Origin: Polytrichum commune
Taxonomy: Eukaryota; Streptophyta; Polytrichopsida; Polytrichales; Polytrichaceae
NCBI GenBank assembly: GCA_950295325.1
Contig: OX485804.1
Location: 28,212,001-28,272,000, forward strand
Direction of reading: 5' to 3'
DNA length: 60,000 nucleotides
The notes below the pieces were generated by a model. That model searched no databases, was not told where the DNA came from, and saw nothing but the letters and a program-made list of their open reading frames with translations. The first letter of the stretch is position 1, and every line of letters starts with the position of its first letter. The position numbers and the translations under genes are program-made. This document shows positions 36,021-46,949 of this stretch, one piece after another.

Positions 36021-36577
36021 CTATGATCGAGGAGAACCAGTAGTTAGTTACAAATGAACTACACTAAATAGGTAGATTAGTGTTAGATGCAATAGTTACC
36101 TAAAACACTAATTTTCAACTGATATTACAATTAGTGTTTGAATAGGGTTTGAACAAATTATACCTTTTACGAGGTTCTCATATTCTTCTTCCTTCAATTC
36201 TTCATTCCAAGATTTACAAAATATCATCTAACACTAAATGCGCTCATGTAAAATATTCAAAGTTACTACTTGATACAAATAGTGTTAGAGTTGACATTTA
36301 GTGTTCTAACATTATAGAGACAATTTACATTTAGAGTTTTCGTCGACTATTAGTGTTTCCAACACTAATCTACCTATTTAGTGTAGTTGAGTTTGAGAAA
36401 TAAATAACTGGTTGAAGTAGTTCAAGACTACTGGAAAATTACCGACCATTTTAGAGGAATTCATGGTATATACCCCAATTTAATAAAAGAAAACCGAAGG
36501 ATGTCAACATATAACTGGCTGGACTTGTAAACACTAGGATGCCAACTGATTATGCCCAAAAACCTGCCCGATCACTG
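36021..36577 (+). mobile_element. hAT-type MITE, family A, copy 3, split
   Basis: The two halves, 36021-36056 and 36389-36577, join to give the same order of motifs as the other family A copies (GGAGAACC, ATGAAC, GAGTTTGAGAA, ATTACCGA, TTTTAGAGGAAT, TGCCCAAAAAC). A family G element (36057-36388) interrupts it. The outer target duplication is unclear. Confidence 0.8.
36057..36388. mobile_element. MITE family G, nested copy
   Basis: The 332-bp element has near-perfect 29-base inverted ends beginning AACTACACTAAATAGGTAGA. It sits inside the family A element of 36021-36577. The same end motif (CTACACTAAAT / ATTTAGTGTAG) marks relatives at 42924-43374 and 50453-50846. It is non-coding. Confidence 0.9.
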
Positions 36578-36788
36578 GATCATGGGACTGTTCTCTAATA
36601 CAAAAACTAGAATTTTCCCATTTCCTTCATTGTGTTCCTTAGCATGGACACTCCTCTTTTGCTTACGGATACATGTCCCATTCCGCCCCCACCGGGTTCC
36701 TTACAAACTAATATTAACCCAATATCAGGGCACATTATCTTACCAAAGGTTTATGTGATTGATGAGGTGTGTGGCTTGAAGATGTTAA

Positions 36789-37256
36789 GGGCCACTTCAC
36801 ACATGAGCCAAGAGCCGTGACCTTGTAATGGTGAGGACCCTTGACCCTCATCCAAAGGCTGTACCATGGGTGCTGGGAAAGCTGTTTAATGTAGTCACGG
36901 GCTCTTAAGCATAGTGTGAAGTGAGAATGGACCATGTTGCGGGACCATTGCATAGTTTGTTGGCGGAAAAAGAAGGGAGGAATTGGCTCAATATAGTATG
37001 TCTCAACCTCTATTAATTTAGGAGAATTATTTGGTGGTGTTTGTCTGTCTTGGAATTTGTTTTGGAATCTACCGTATTATCCATAGTCTACCATGTAGGA
37101 CTTCATGTAGACTTTTCATCCATGAAGTCTTCTTTGGGTCGTTAGGCTTTCACCTTCGTGTGTGAAGTGAACTTGGACGGTCTCTGCCCTTTCGACCAAT
37201 GAGAGCTCTTAGATTGCAATGGTCACGGGCCTTCAGTCTTGTGTGTGAAATGGCCC
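36789..37256 (+). mobile_element. Harbinger/Tourist-like element, family C, copy 3
   Basis: The ends are GGGCCACTTCACACATGAG and, as reverse complement, GGGCCATTTCACACACAAG. TAA flanks both ends exactly (36786-36788 and 37257-37259). At 468 bp it is slightly shorter than the copy at 29779-30290. It is non-coding. Confidence 0.88.
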
Positions 37257-37259
37257 TAA

Positions 37260-38490
37260 CGTGAATGAAGCTTGCCGGATTTGCACGGTTCAATCCAGGA
37301 CACAATCAACAGTTCCAGAGAACGATTCGCTTTGATATCCCTATGTGTCTGATGACGGACAATTACACAGTATAAGGTGCCCGCTCATTAACAAACAACA
37401 ATTTATGACAAGTGTTTTACAGAGGACGAATGGGGCACACAAAACCGGGGACGGTAAGTTTTGTCAATGGTTGTGGGATCCGAACGAATATACGAAGAAT
37501 TTCAGTGTAGCCACTAAAGGGGAGGCCATGAACACCGTTTGGAAACGCTGATTTCGAAACAAAGATCCGTGGGCTGAGGTAAAAAGAATCTTGGCCTTGA
37601 GATGTGCCTAATATTGAGGAGCTTGGTTTCAAGGTTAGTCCCTCTTTTGCGGTTAAAACCATCCGTCTCCAACATAACCTTATCTAGGTAAATTTGAACG
37701 TTGGTTGGGTGAAGAATAATCCAGATCGATTTGGAACTATGCTTTGTTTATTCTCGCAGCAGAGCATTGCACAGACACATTCAACCTGATAAACTCGGCT
37801 GAAGCAGTGTCACTAATAGTACTAGAATGAGCGGTTGATAGCAACTGTATAATTTTATGAACTTCGATCGGAAATGGATGTTTTTTTAGCCTGAGACAAC
37901 CGTCGTCTTGGATCAGAGCTTATAAGATTAATAGTTAGTCTACGTTGTCTAGTCCTTTTCTGAATGGAGGCACCTAGCTATAAGTTATGGGAATCGGAGG
38001 TGGAAGATTCTCTATGTTGTCCACTCCATAGCCAAAAGTGACAAACTCCTCGAAATCCGTGCAACTAGCACCAACCTCTCCATGTCCAGTAGGCATACAT
38101 GTTAGCCACATTGATTGGTTGCTCAAACTCACTTTTTTAATTAATTAAGAATCAATATGTGCTAACTGAACCACGGGTCATGTGGCTATTCACCCTTGCA
38201 AAGTGAACAAATTATACTCAGGTTGACTGCTTTTCATTATGCAAGGGTGGCCCAACATAGAAGGAAATAATCCTAACCAAATTCCCAGCGGCTAGGGGTG
38301 CAACACCCTAGTCTAGTGCTAAGTAAATGCTACGTTGAAAATGGATGTTTATACCCAATAAGAGAAGGACCAACCATGAAACCAAATTTCTCAAAGTTAG
38401 ACAGCGACATGTCCAGGCTAGATCAAACTTACCTTGGCCCACTAATCTCCATTTCAAAACCGGCGTTTTCAAACATGTGTGACTTCCACA
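37260..38490. other. Intergenic, no gene recognised
   Basis: The open frame at 37345-37551 and others here have no family resemblance that I can name. Confidence 0.45.
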
Positions 38491-38690
38491 CAATGTCCGA
38501 AGTTATTTTTGGACATAACCAGTTGAAATCCTAATGTATCCAAGTCCAATCAATCACATGCTAGACATCTTTTGGTTTTACTTCGTTGGATTGAGGTATA
38601 TTTTATTCAAACCCCTCTCACGGGGCAATATTTTCTTTCCCAAAGCCTTGACGTTCAGCCGGTTATTTCTCAAACTCAACCGGTTCATTG
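38491..38690 (-). mobile_element. hAT-type MITE, family A, copy 4, truncated
   Basis: Starting CAATGTCCGAAGTTATTTTT, it follows the reversed order of family A motifs to AAACTCAACCGGTTCAT and then stops about 40 bases short of the usual end. The interior is diverged. Confidence 0.65.
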
Positions 38691-38834
38691 CCTCCACATA
38701 AGATAACTTACTATCATAGCAACAACCTCAATTCTCCTGTCCTCCTCCCCTTCCTGCACGATGAGAGGCTTTGGTGTAAGATATGCAGGTGTTATATATG
38801 CATCTACTTTTCTAAATCGCACCCCTCGATTTGA

Positions 38835-39370
38835 TTCGTATGTGGTTTGGCGAGAATCAAAAAGTCAATATCATAAAAGCACATGTTCAAAAGAGATTGG
38901 ACTAAGTCTTCCAGAATATCAATACCCACAAGATGCAAGATATCAACAAAACATGCACTGGAATTCAGGTAACCATAAGTAAAGCAAGCAAGGAAGAGAG
39001 GCCCGATTTCCGATCCGGTTCTCGAACAGGTTTCGTCGTTGAGTTGCTAGTGCAACATGAGTTTTCGTTGGGTGCATCGAATCGGTAGAAGTCGGAGACA
39101 GTAATCGTGGAGATTTTTAGGCATAACCGGTTGAGATCTGAGTGTTTGCAAGTCCAACTGGTTACATGTTGACATCCTCCGGTTTTCCTTTACAAAAGTG
39201 GGAATATTCTACAAATTCCTCTAAAATGATCGGTAATTTTCCTGCAGTCTTGAACTTCAACCGGTTATTTCTTAAACTCAACCGGTTCATCTGTAACTAA
39301 CTGCCGGTTCTCCCCGATCATAGGTCGGAGAACATGAAGAAGGAAGCAAATAACACCCACATACCTTAGC
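38835..39370 (+). repeat. Dispersed repeat R1, copy 3, split
   Basis: The R1 blocks (GAGAATCAAAAAGTCAA, CATGTTCAAAAGAGATTGG, CGGAGAACATGAAG, CACCCACATACCT) are present, but a family A MITE at 39099-39323 separates the last two blocks from the rest. Confidence 0.7.
39099..39323 (-). mobile_element. hAT-type MITE, family A, copy 5, nested in R1
   Basis: This 225-bp element begins CAGTAATCGTGGAGATTTTT and is flanked by a perfect 8-bp duplication, GTCGGAGA (39091-39098 and 39324-39331). It interrupts repeat R1. This copy fixes the boundaries of the family best. Confidence 0.92.
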
Positions 39371-39371
39371 G

Positions 39372-40001
39372 ACGACCCTCCCTGGGTCCACCTCGACGTT
39401 AAAACCTCCTCAACACCTGGAGGCAGCAACGCTGCTTCCCACCGGCGCAGGTCGAAGTTAGGCAGGCTCCTGCTGCTCGTCCCCGTGCTCAGGCTCCTCC
39501 GATATAAGGATTCACTCCCATCCACATGTCTCACATGCTCACAATCTCGCTAATCTCCCCCGTATCCAACTTCCTTTCCTTTCCAGCCACCACTCTCGGA
39601 GGAGCAGGTTACGAATTTAACTTCACACTCCTCATTTCGAAGGAGGGAGTCTGCTAGCTCCTCGGTGCTTTTTAGTGTTCTATCATCAACCCATCATATT
39701 GTTGGCAGTCACCGATTTCGAGTCTCTGCAAGCCATAGCAGCTCACCTTACACTCTGAGTTTTCCGTCTGTCAAAGTGACCCTGGAAGATATTCTGAGCT
39801 CGCGCGTGTGCGTGCTGCTTGTGTGGCTGCTGCAGGCACTAGTTCTTCGTTACACAGCTTGCTTCCAGGTGAATTAATTAGAGGCGAGCTTGTTCGGATC
39901 TGTGCTGCTTTAAGGGGGGGTTGTTGCGTCGACGCGGGGTTAATATACATATATTGTATTGGAGCGAGCGAGCGAGCGAGGAGGGAGGCGAATAATTAGA
40001 T
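39372..40001 (+). promoter_or_regulatory. Upstream region of the LEA14-like gene
   Basis: G+C rises in this stretch. A TATA-like run (ATATACATATATTG) lies at about 39941-39954, and a short (GAGC)n run at 39961-39980 is likely in the leader. If transcription started about 30 bases after the TATA-like run the leader would be only about 30 bases. A 63-codon open frame (39808-39999) would be an upstream ORF only if transcription starts before it. No ABRE or DRE element is convincing. Confidence 0.4.
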
Positions 40002-41743
40002 ATGGCGACGTGGGTGGACAAGGCGGAGGAGCTGGTAATGGACAAGATCGCCAAGATGCCGAAGCCGAGCGCGGACTTGACGGCCGTGCACGTGAAGGAC
40101 TTCAGTCGGCAGGCCGTGACACTCAAGAGCGATGTGTCCATCACCAACCCCTACGACCATGACCTCCCCGTCATCGAGATCACCTACCTTCTCCGCAGCA
40201 ACGACAAGTAAGTCATCCATCTATGCCCCGGGGCATCAATTAATTAATGTATCTTCTACCCCCTCGTCTACCTAGTAGGTGGTCGTTGCCTAGGACGTGG
40301 TCTCCCCAATATATGCACATTAGTCAGTTGTGGGTCATGCACACGATGTGCCGTAGATCAACAATCTCCTCCTCGCACCTAATTTCGGACTACGTAAACA
40401 GCAACTATAAGCACATGAGACCTACGTGACTTGTTTTGCATCGGTGGAAATTGTTATGTGGCACTCAAAAGTCTGAAAAATGTAAAGATTCCATTACTGT
40501 AGTGGATTTGCAAGAAAATTCGCCGACGCATGGCGACTTGTCTAGCAGGTCTGATATCCTAATTAGTAGTGTGGGGAGAGGAGACGTCCACCTGATCAGG
40601 CCGTTTATGGGGCAATCAGACTTGGTCTGATCATGAACAGAATCCAGAGCTATGAATGTTATACTAGTTGTGTGGATAGAAAAGCAGATGGCAGTTGCTG
40701 GAAGTGCTCTCTACTTGGATAACTGGCCAGTTATGTCGAACTAGAACACCTAAAACTAGGCAAGTTGAGGAAAATATCCCCTGTGCCTAAGAGTTGGGGG
40801 GCTCCGCCTCGCTCACACACCGAGAAAGTCCTGTGTAATATCATTCTGTCAATGAGTCCGATATTACCTCCCACGTAAGGTGGTGGTTTAATTTCCTCTC
40901 CCTTTTGGATCTCTCTAGATAGGATTCACCACTGGACGCAACCGATCGATCATCACGGGCATATTTACGAAGCTGTGTGGAGCAGTTTAAGTTCGCACTT
41001 TAAGCTGTGTGTCAGCAGAATTGTGATTCTAGCTAGGGTGGCAACTCTCCCCTTTGCAGTATTCATTTCTAAATCACTTTCAATGCTTTTGAGAAATTGA
41101 TGATCAACTGTAAGTTCGGAACATCCTTAGAAAGAGCCTAGAAGGCATTGAGAGGAACCCCATCCAGGATCCTTAGGTTGTTTTTCCACTTCTGAGAAGA
41201 TATGTAAAGATTTCTTAGCATGTTAAATTTCAGTCAAACACAATTCTTATGGCGCTTACCCTTGTGGGTATGCAACCCTGGGGTTGAGAGCCCGTTAGGA
41301 TGGTGGTATGCGTGATATCTTTAGACTCAATGATCTGGTAATGATAGACCTTGTGGACATAGCTTCTAGGCATGACTGCAAATCACGAACTTAGTGTTTG
41401 CGAGCAGTTAATTAAGAGTTTTGATTCTTGGGTTGCAACTGTTGACTTGAAAACCTGACCTGATTCTTGAAACATGAATTATTTGTTGGGCAGGGAAATA
41501 ATGTCGGGAACGATGACGGACCCAGGCGCTGTGAAGGCGAACTCATCGACGGCAATGGAGGTGGCGTCGGAGGTGGCGTTCAACTTCCTGCTTGACATCA
41601 TGCGCGACATCGGATCGGACTGGGACATCGACTACGACTTCGACATCGGCATTAAATTCCACCTCCCCATCGTCGGCTCCTTCACCCTCCCTCTCCACCA
41701 CAAGGACACCCTCAAGCTCCCCACCCTCTCCGACATCTTCTAA
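40002..41743 (+). CDS. LEA14-like protein (WHy domain, LEA_2 family)
   Basis: Two exons, 40002-40207 and 41494-41743, join across a 1,286-bp GT-AG intron in phase 2 to give 151 residues, the same length as Arabidopsis LEA14. The protein is one WHy/LEA_2 domain. Visible family marks are AVHVKDFSRQAVTLKSDVSI, TNPYDHDLPVIEITY (the conserved NPY stretch), DPGAVKA, then DWDIDYDFDIGIKFHLPIVG and SFTLPL with the terminal LPTLSDIF. No signal peptide or membrane segment is seen, so it should be cytosolic or nuclear. Unlike the hydrophilic LEA groups, this family folds as a beta-sandwich; its members are induced by drought, salt or wounding and their biochemical role is unsettled. The coding sequence is far richer in G+C than its surroundings. 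An AATAAA signal lies at 41965-41970. A decayed duplicate of the 3' end follows at 42000-42480. Confidence 0.94.
40208..41493 (+). other. Intron of the LEA14-like gene
   Basis: No embedded gene or clear transposon is visible; open frames here (for example 40436-40630) have no family resemblance. Confidence 0.6.
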
Positions 41744-41999
41744 CTCCATGAATCTCCATTATAATTATATAACTATCCTTCCACCACAATCTTCCTTTAT
41801 CAAGCTGTAGAATCAATTCCAAAATGCTCACTTATTTTCATTTCGTTCGCTTCACCATCTGCAGATCACGACGACTGGCAAGGGCTTGAAACTGATTGTG
41901 CATGACGTCGATTGCGGTTGTAATTTGTAGTATTATTCCAAAAGAAGATCCTGTTGAATTTGTAAATAAAGCACGACCAATCGCCTCTTTTTCAATATG

Positions 42000-42480
42000 G
42001 TATTAAGTGACCCATCGGCATGAAATTTCACCTGCCCATCGTTGACTCTTCACCCTCAACCTCCCCACCCTCGCCGACATGTTCTAAAATCCATCCTCCT
42101 TACATCATTCACTATTACAAGCATATGAGTCCTAGGCAATCGATCTACGTCACTGGAAACTTGTCCTGCGACTGGAAAATTTACGAATCTAGCACAACGG
42201 TAGCTTTGTATTGTTCTTTCATCCACATGGGACGATTGCGAAAGCCTCGTATGCTAGTAGTGATTATCCTTCTACCCACAATTAGCTGTAGAATCAATTC
42301 CAAAACGCTCAATTTATCTATTTCATTTCATTTTCAATGCCCTAGCAGATCCGCATGACTAGGTAGGAGTTGAGTTTGATTGTGCATGACGTCGATTGCG
42401 ATTGCATATTGTATGATTCCAAACGAAGATCCTGTTGAATTTGTGCACAAAATATACTGCACAACCAATCTTTTTTTTTT
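42000..42480 (+). pseudogene. Decayed tandem copy of the LEA14 3' end
   Basis: Starting near 42015, CGGCATGAAATTTCACCTGC repeats the coding stretch at 41647 (GIKFHLPIVG region). About 24 bases are missing before CTCCCCACCCTCGCCGACAT, which breaks the frame. The 3' UTR is repeated too: GATTGTGCATGACGTCGATT occurs at 41894 and 42378, and AAGATCCTGTTGAATTTGT in both. The spacing grows from about 368 to 484 bases, so roughly 115 bases were inserted in the copy near 42130-42250. Only the last part of exon 2 and the UTR were duplicated. Confidence 0.85.
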
Positions 42481-42923
42481 CTCTAAGTGATATTAAACGA
42501 TCTGTCACTGCCAACCTGATTGCCGAATCTTTAAAATGAATGTGTGCATCCAGAAATCTCATCTCAAGTCGTATAATTTGTGTATGGAGGTTGTACAATG
42601 TGCCCACAGTTTGCGACTAATTGATGTGGTGACAGAGATGTTTTTTATGCTCTTGTAAAAATAAGGATCGAGTCATAGAACTTCATGGAAAGTGGAAGTG
42701 GAAGGCTTGAGTGGTATGTTGATTGTGCAACTCAGAACATGCCGGACATTTAATTTCTTTGATTTTATGGTCAGTTTGAAGTGGTGATTACGTACTTCCA
42801 TTGAAGAATTCAATACACGCCACCGTGACCCCAAGCCCCGGCCCGAGAGGGAGCACAATAATAGGAACATCTACAACACAAACTCCACAAATGAGTGACA
42901 TATGACATCTACACTAGACTGCA
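42481..42923. other. Intergenic, no gene recognised
   Basis: No feature supported. Confidence 0.5.
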
Positions 42924-43374
42924 CTACACTAACTATTATATTCGAGGAGGAGACCTGTTTACAGTCCTTTCCTGAAATGTCGCTCTCTGAGGCGGCCACG
43001 TCACTTGTTAGGGTTATTAGGGTTAGGGTTGTGTGGTTAGTGTCACCAATTGTATTTGTCTTGGTCAATACTAATTGGAAATTGTCCGTGTAGCGTCACC
43101 AACATTAGATGTAAACCTATCATTAAGATTCGCCCTTCCTAGTAAAAACATTTGGACATTACGAGTTACAATTATGCAATTATTGTCACTTACTAAGTGA
43201 TCTTTCATCCAAATATCAATCATTCATGGCAATATTTAGTTATATACCAAAATTTGATTCAATATTAGAAGGAAAAAGTTAAGATGGCAATACTTATTCA
43301 TAGGAAGTGTCATTAGAAAAGTTACCACAACGACATAAATTACCAAATGACACTAAATACAATAATTTAGTGTA
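42924..43374 (+). mobile_element. MITE family G, copy 2, with insert
   Basis: It runs from CTACACTAACTATTATATT to AATACAATAATTTAGTGTA and aligns with 50453-50846 through most of its length (ATTTGTCTTG, GTGTCACCAACA, TACTAAGTGAT, AAAAGTTACCA). About 90 bases at 42945-43035 have no counterpart in the other copy. This extra part is G+C-rich and ends in telomere-like GTTAGGGTTATTAGGGTTAG. Confidence 0.7.
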
Positions 43375-44966
43375 CTTATCTACAATGAAACACAACCCTG
43401 GATTTTGTGTTCCTCAATTTTCTCCAAAGATTAAATTTTTTTTTTGGTTTTAACGGTGGACTAAAATCTGCAATTTCTTAAAGTAGGATTGGATGGTAGT
43501 AACACTTCTTCAAGTTGGAAGTGGCATTGATTAACAAATCGGGTAACATCATGCCAGAGGGCACTATATATTATACCCATCCAAATATGCAATTTCGAAT
43601 CCTAATTATATGGACTACCTTACTAGGTCCCATCGTGATTACACCACACATGTGAAACATATTCACAAGTACGTACTTAAACATATCCTATGATTTCAAC
43701 CCTTGTTTGTAGCGGCTAGGGTTCCATGAATGGATGAATGAAAATGCAAAACAAAGGACTTGACCGAACTCTTCAAGTGGACTTAGGAACATTATGCCCA
43801 CACAAGGTTGAATTTGGAGACACAATTGAGGCATTCACGTTCTATATTAGTTCAATCCAATCTATGCCAACTTAAATCTAGTCAAAACTTGCATCCAAAC
43901 ATGACCAAAACAAGTTACATCACCTCTAAGTTACTTGTTAGGCTATGATTTGGATCAAAACTCTAATAGTAGGGTTAAATCCATCTTATGATTGTGTGGA
44001 TGGTCAGTCGGTCACCATGTCGAAATTCTATGATTTTGATATTTTTGTAAGATAAAATTATATGAATTGATTTATGACTTTGAGACTTAGTAGTTAATTT
44101 CTAAATGTGGGTCCATGTTAGGGTCATGCCATTGCAAGGTTTTAATATAATATTCACATGTATGTGATGCTGCTAGTTTTGCTGTCATAAAATTTTAATG
44201 TTAATTAAACATTATCATGGGTAAATGCCATGATGTTCTATGACAAAATGTCACAAACCATGACTGTGTTTTCATTTTTGTCACATGAATGATGCAACAC
44301 TCAATCATGCAATGAGTTATCATCCATGAATTACATATTTTATGGGATGATTTGTTGTTGTTACACATGTGACATGTGCAACATGTGCGTCGCTATTTAT
44401 GATATTGTTACATTGTTTGACAATTGGAAGACCAAAACATACCAGAAGCAACTATTGGATCCATTGAATGGTCAAACGATAGCCTCTGAGCAACCTCTTG
44501 ATTAGAATGACTACTGACTCCAAGTTTGGAAGGCTTGCTAGGTCTGAAACAACCCATCATGTCGTATTTGATTGAATACAAACCGCACCAAAACGATTGT
44601 GTGCATTTACAAACATTTTCAAAATACATGGTTGTTTCAAGCCATCTATGTACTTGTTGATCAAATTTAAACCATAATTGTATTCTACTCAACATCATTG
44701 AGATATGCATCTCGCAAAGCTTGACCAATGGTGTCCGGAGGGGCCATATAAATGTGGTTTATGGATGTAGCTTGGGTTGGTAATAATAAGCCTTATGTTC
44801 AACATATGATATTCTTTCAAATTGTTCTCTTAGGTTTGGGGGAAGGGGTGGGGGACTTATGATCGATGGTCTTAATTGCCCACATGTAACTCCACATGTG
44901 ATTTTTTTAGTGGCATCTTAAATAAATGTCTGACATAATTTTTTTCTTTGTACAAATGTTGACCTT

Positions 44967-45011
<45 letters not shown>

Positions 45012-46949
45012 TCAACCAATTGGGAATGAATCATGTCAAAACTATATGAACAAATGCAAGAACCCATTATGAAATTGTCAAGGTAACTTGTATATCTTAA
45101 ATATGGAGTATAATGTAGATCTAGACTAATGCAAGAATTCATAATAACATGCACTTCTATCAGTACATCCCATGAAAGAGTTGATAAAAAATTAATCTTA
45201 AATATGAAGTGCATCTCTTGTTCCAAACACAAATTTGTTACATGGACGTTGAGTTACTTGTGAAAACTACAAATCTATAGTGGTGTTTCAATGACATTGC
45301 TCCTCAAAGTGTACATAATTAATGTGTTTATTATATGCTCACATGGGGGGACACACTTAGATGTTATGCATACATGTGATATCTAATATATGTTAGGGGG
45401 GGTGTTTTTTGATGGGATGGTATTGTAATTTTTATTCTTTGGAGCATTCATATTCATAACCGTATATATATCTTAAGAATTTTTTTATTTTTTTATTGAA
45501 AGTAGGACTAGAAGTAACAAGTAAACACTGTGGAGAACTCACGCGAGAACTTTGGTTTGTTGTGGACAAAACAACAAAAAATAGAAGTTTTTTTAGGGTT
45601 AAAAGCAAGTTGAGCTAGTATTCCCTTTCCATTGTCATTTTGCATATCTCCCTTAGCCACATATATTTATGCCATCTTCAAGTTGCTTAGATGTTTTTTC
45701 ATTTTGCTATGTTTCCTTACATGATAAACATCAATAAACAAGGAACTCCACTCCAAATATCACGAGGAAAAAAATGGAACCCTCACTTGTATAAATAAAA
45801 TAGGGTGTAATTTATTGCACAAAATTGGAATTTATAATTACCTGCAAATTGGAGGAAAATGGTGTAAGTATGATTTCTTATAATTATGGGTCCAAAAAAC
45901 TTCAAAGACTAAAATAAATAACCCCTAAACAAATACTTGGTTCTTGCATGTGTATGCCAATTCCTTATAGAGGTGCCTTCTCTTGATCTCACATGCACTA
46001 CTAACTTTGAATAAAGATTTTGTCCTTATTTACGTAAACCCTAGTTAAAATTAGTTCATGAAAGTTGGAGAATGCACTTGGTCATTCTAACCATATGGGT
46101 GTCATCTAAAAACTCATAAGGTACTGTATGTTTACCAATAAAGTGCTCAACTAACTCTCTTAACTAGCATGTCTTAATTAGTTGGTCTTCAAAGTGGTAA
46201 AACCTTGCGAACAATTTCAAGGACCAAATGCCTCTAAGTGAATTAGGTAATTGTAGTAGTTTAGTAAACTTGTTAATTATTACTATGGTCGTACTAATAT
46301 ATGGTTGTAGGTTAATTTTGTCTTGTAACACCTTAATTAGTGAACGCATCAAGAAGGTTTACGAGTTTACAATCGCTTGTACCACAACATACATGAAATG
46401 ACATGGCACGAAGTTGGTATGTATGATTGAGCTCATAATTTCATCGTCATTTGAATCTAGCCATAAGTTTTATTGTTGGCTTGAATGTTTGAGTCAACTT
46501 GTTGGGTGTTTTAACCATAATTCAAACTTGGCAATTACATGCCCGCAACAACTTGTCAATCATCCTGCCATAATTTAGTATTGCATGATGTTTCATGTGA
46601 TGGGAGAGAGTATGTGCTTTCTTGTGTTTTTCAAGTTCCAACTTTTTTTTCTGGGCACGAACTGAAAAATCAATTGCAAGAATAGAACCAAAATAGAACC
46701 ACCTCGGGAGAACTAGTGCAAACCATTGAGGGGATATAAGAAATGACACGTGTCTGGGCTCAAGTTCCAACTTTTCATGTAGAAGAAAGGTATGTAGGCA
46801 TGGTTAATGAGGACACCTCTGACTCTAGAAGCATCTATATTCATGGTTGGATTTGACTGGGGAAATTGTCTCGTCCAATTAGCATATGCGAATCGCAGAG
46901 ATCAATTGTCATTTCAAGTTTCATAATTAGAGTTGAGATGCAAAGGTTA
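43375..46949. other. Intergenic, no gene recognised
   Basis: A compound (TA)n(TG)n microsatellite lies at about 44968-45010. Open frames are short and without family resemblance. The DNA is AT-rich throughout. Confidence 0.5.
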
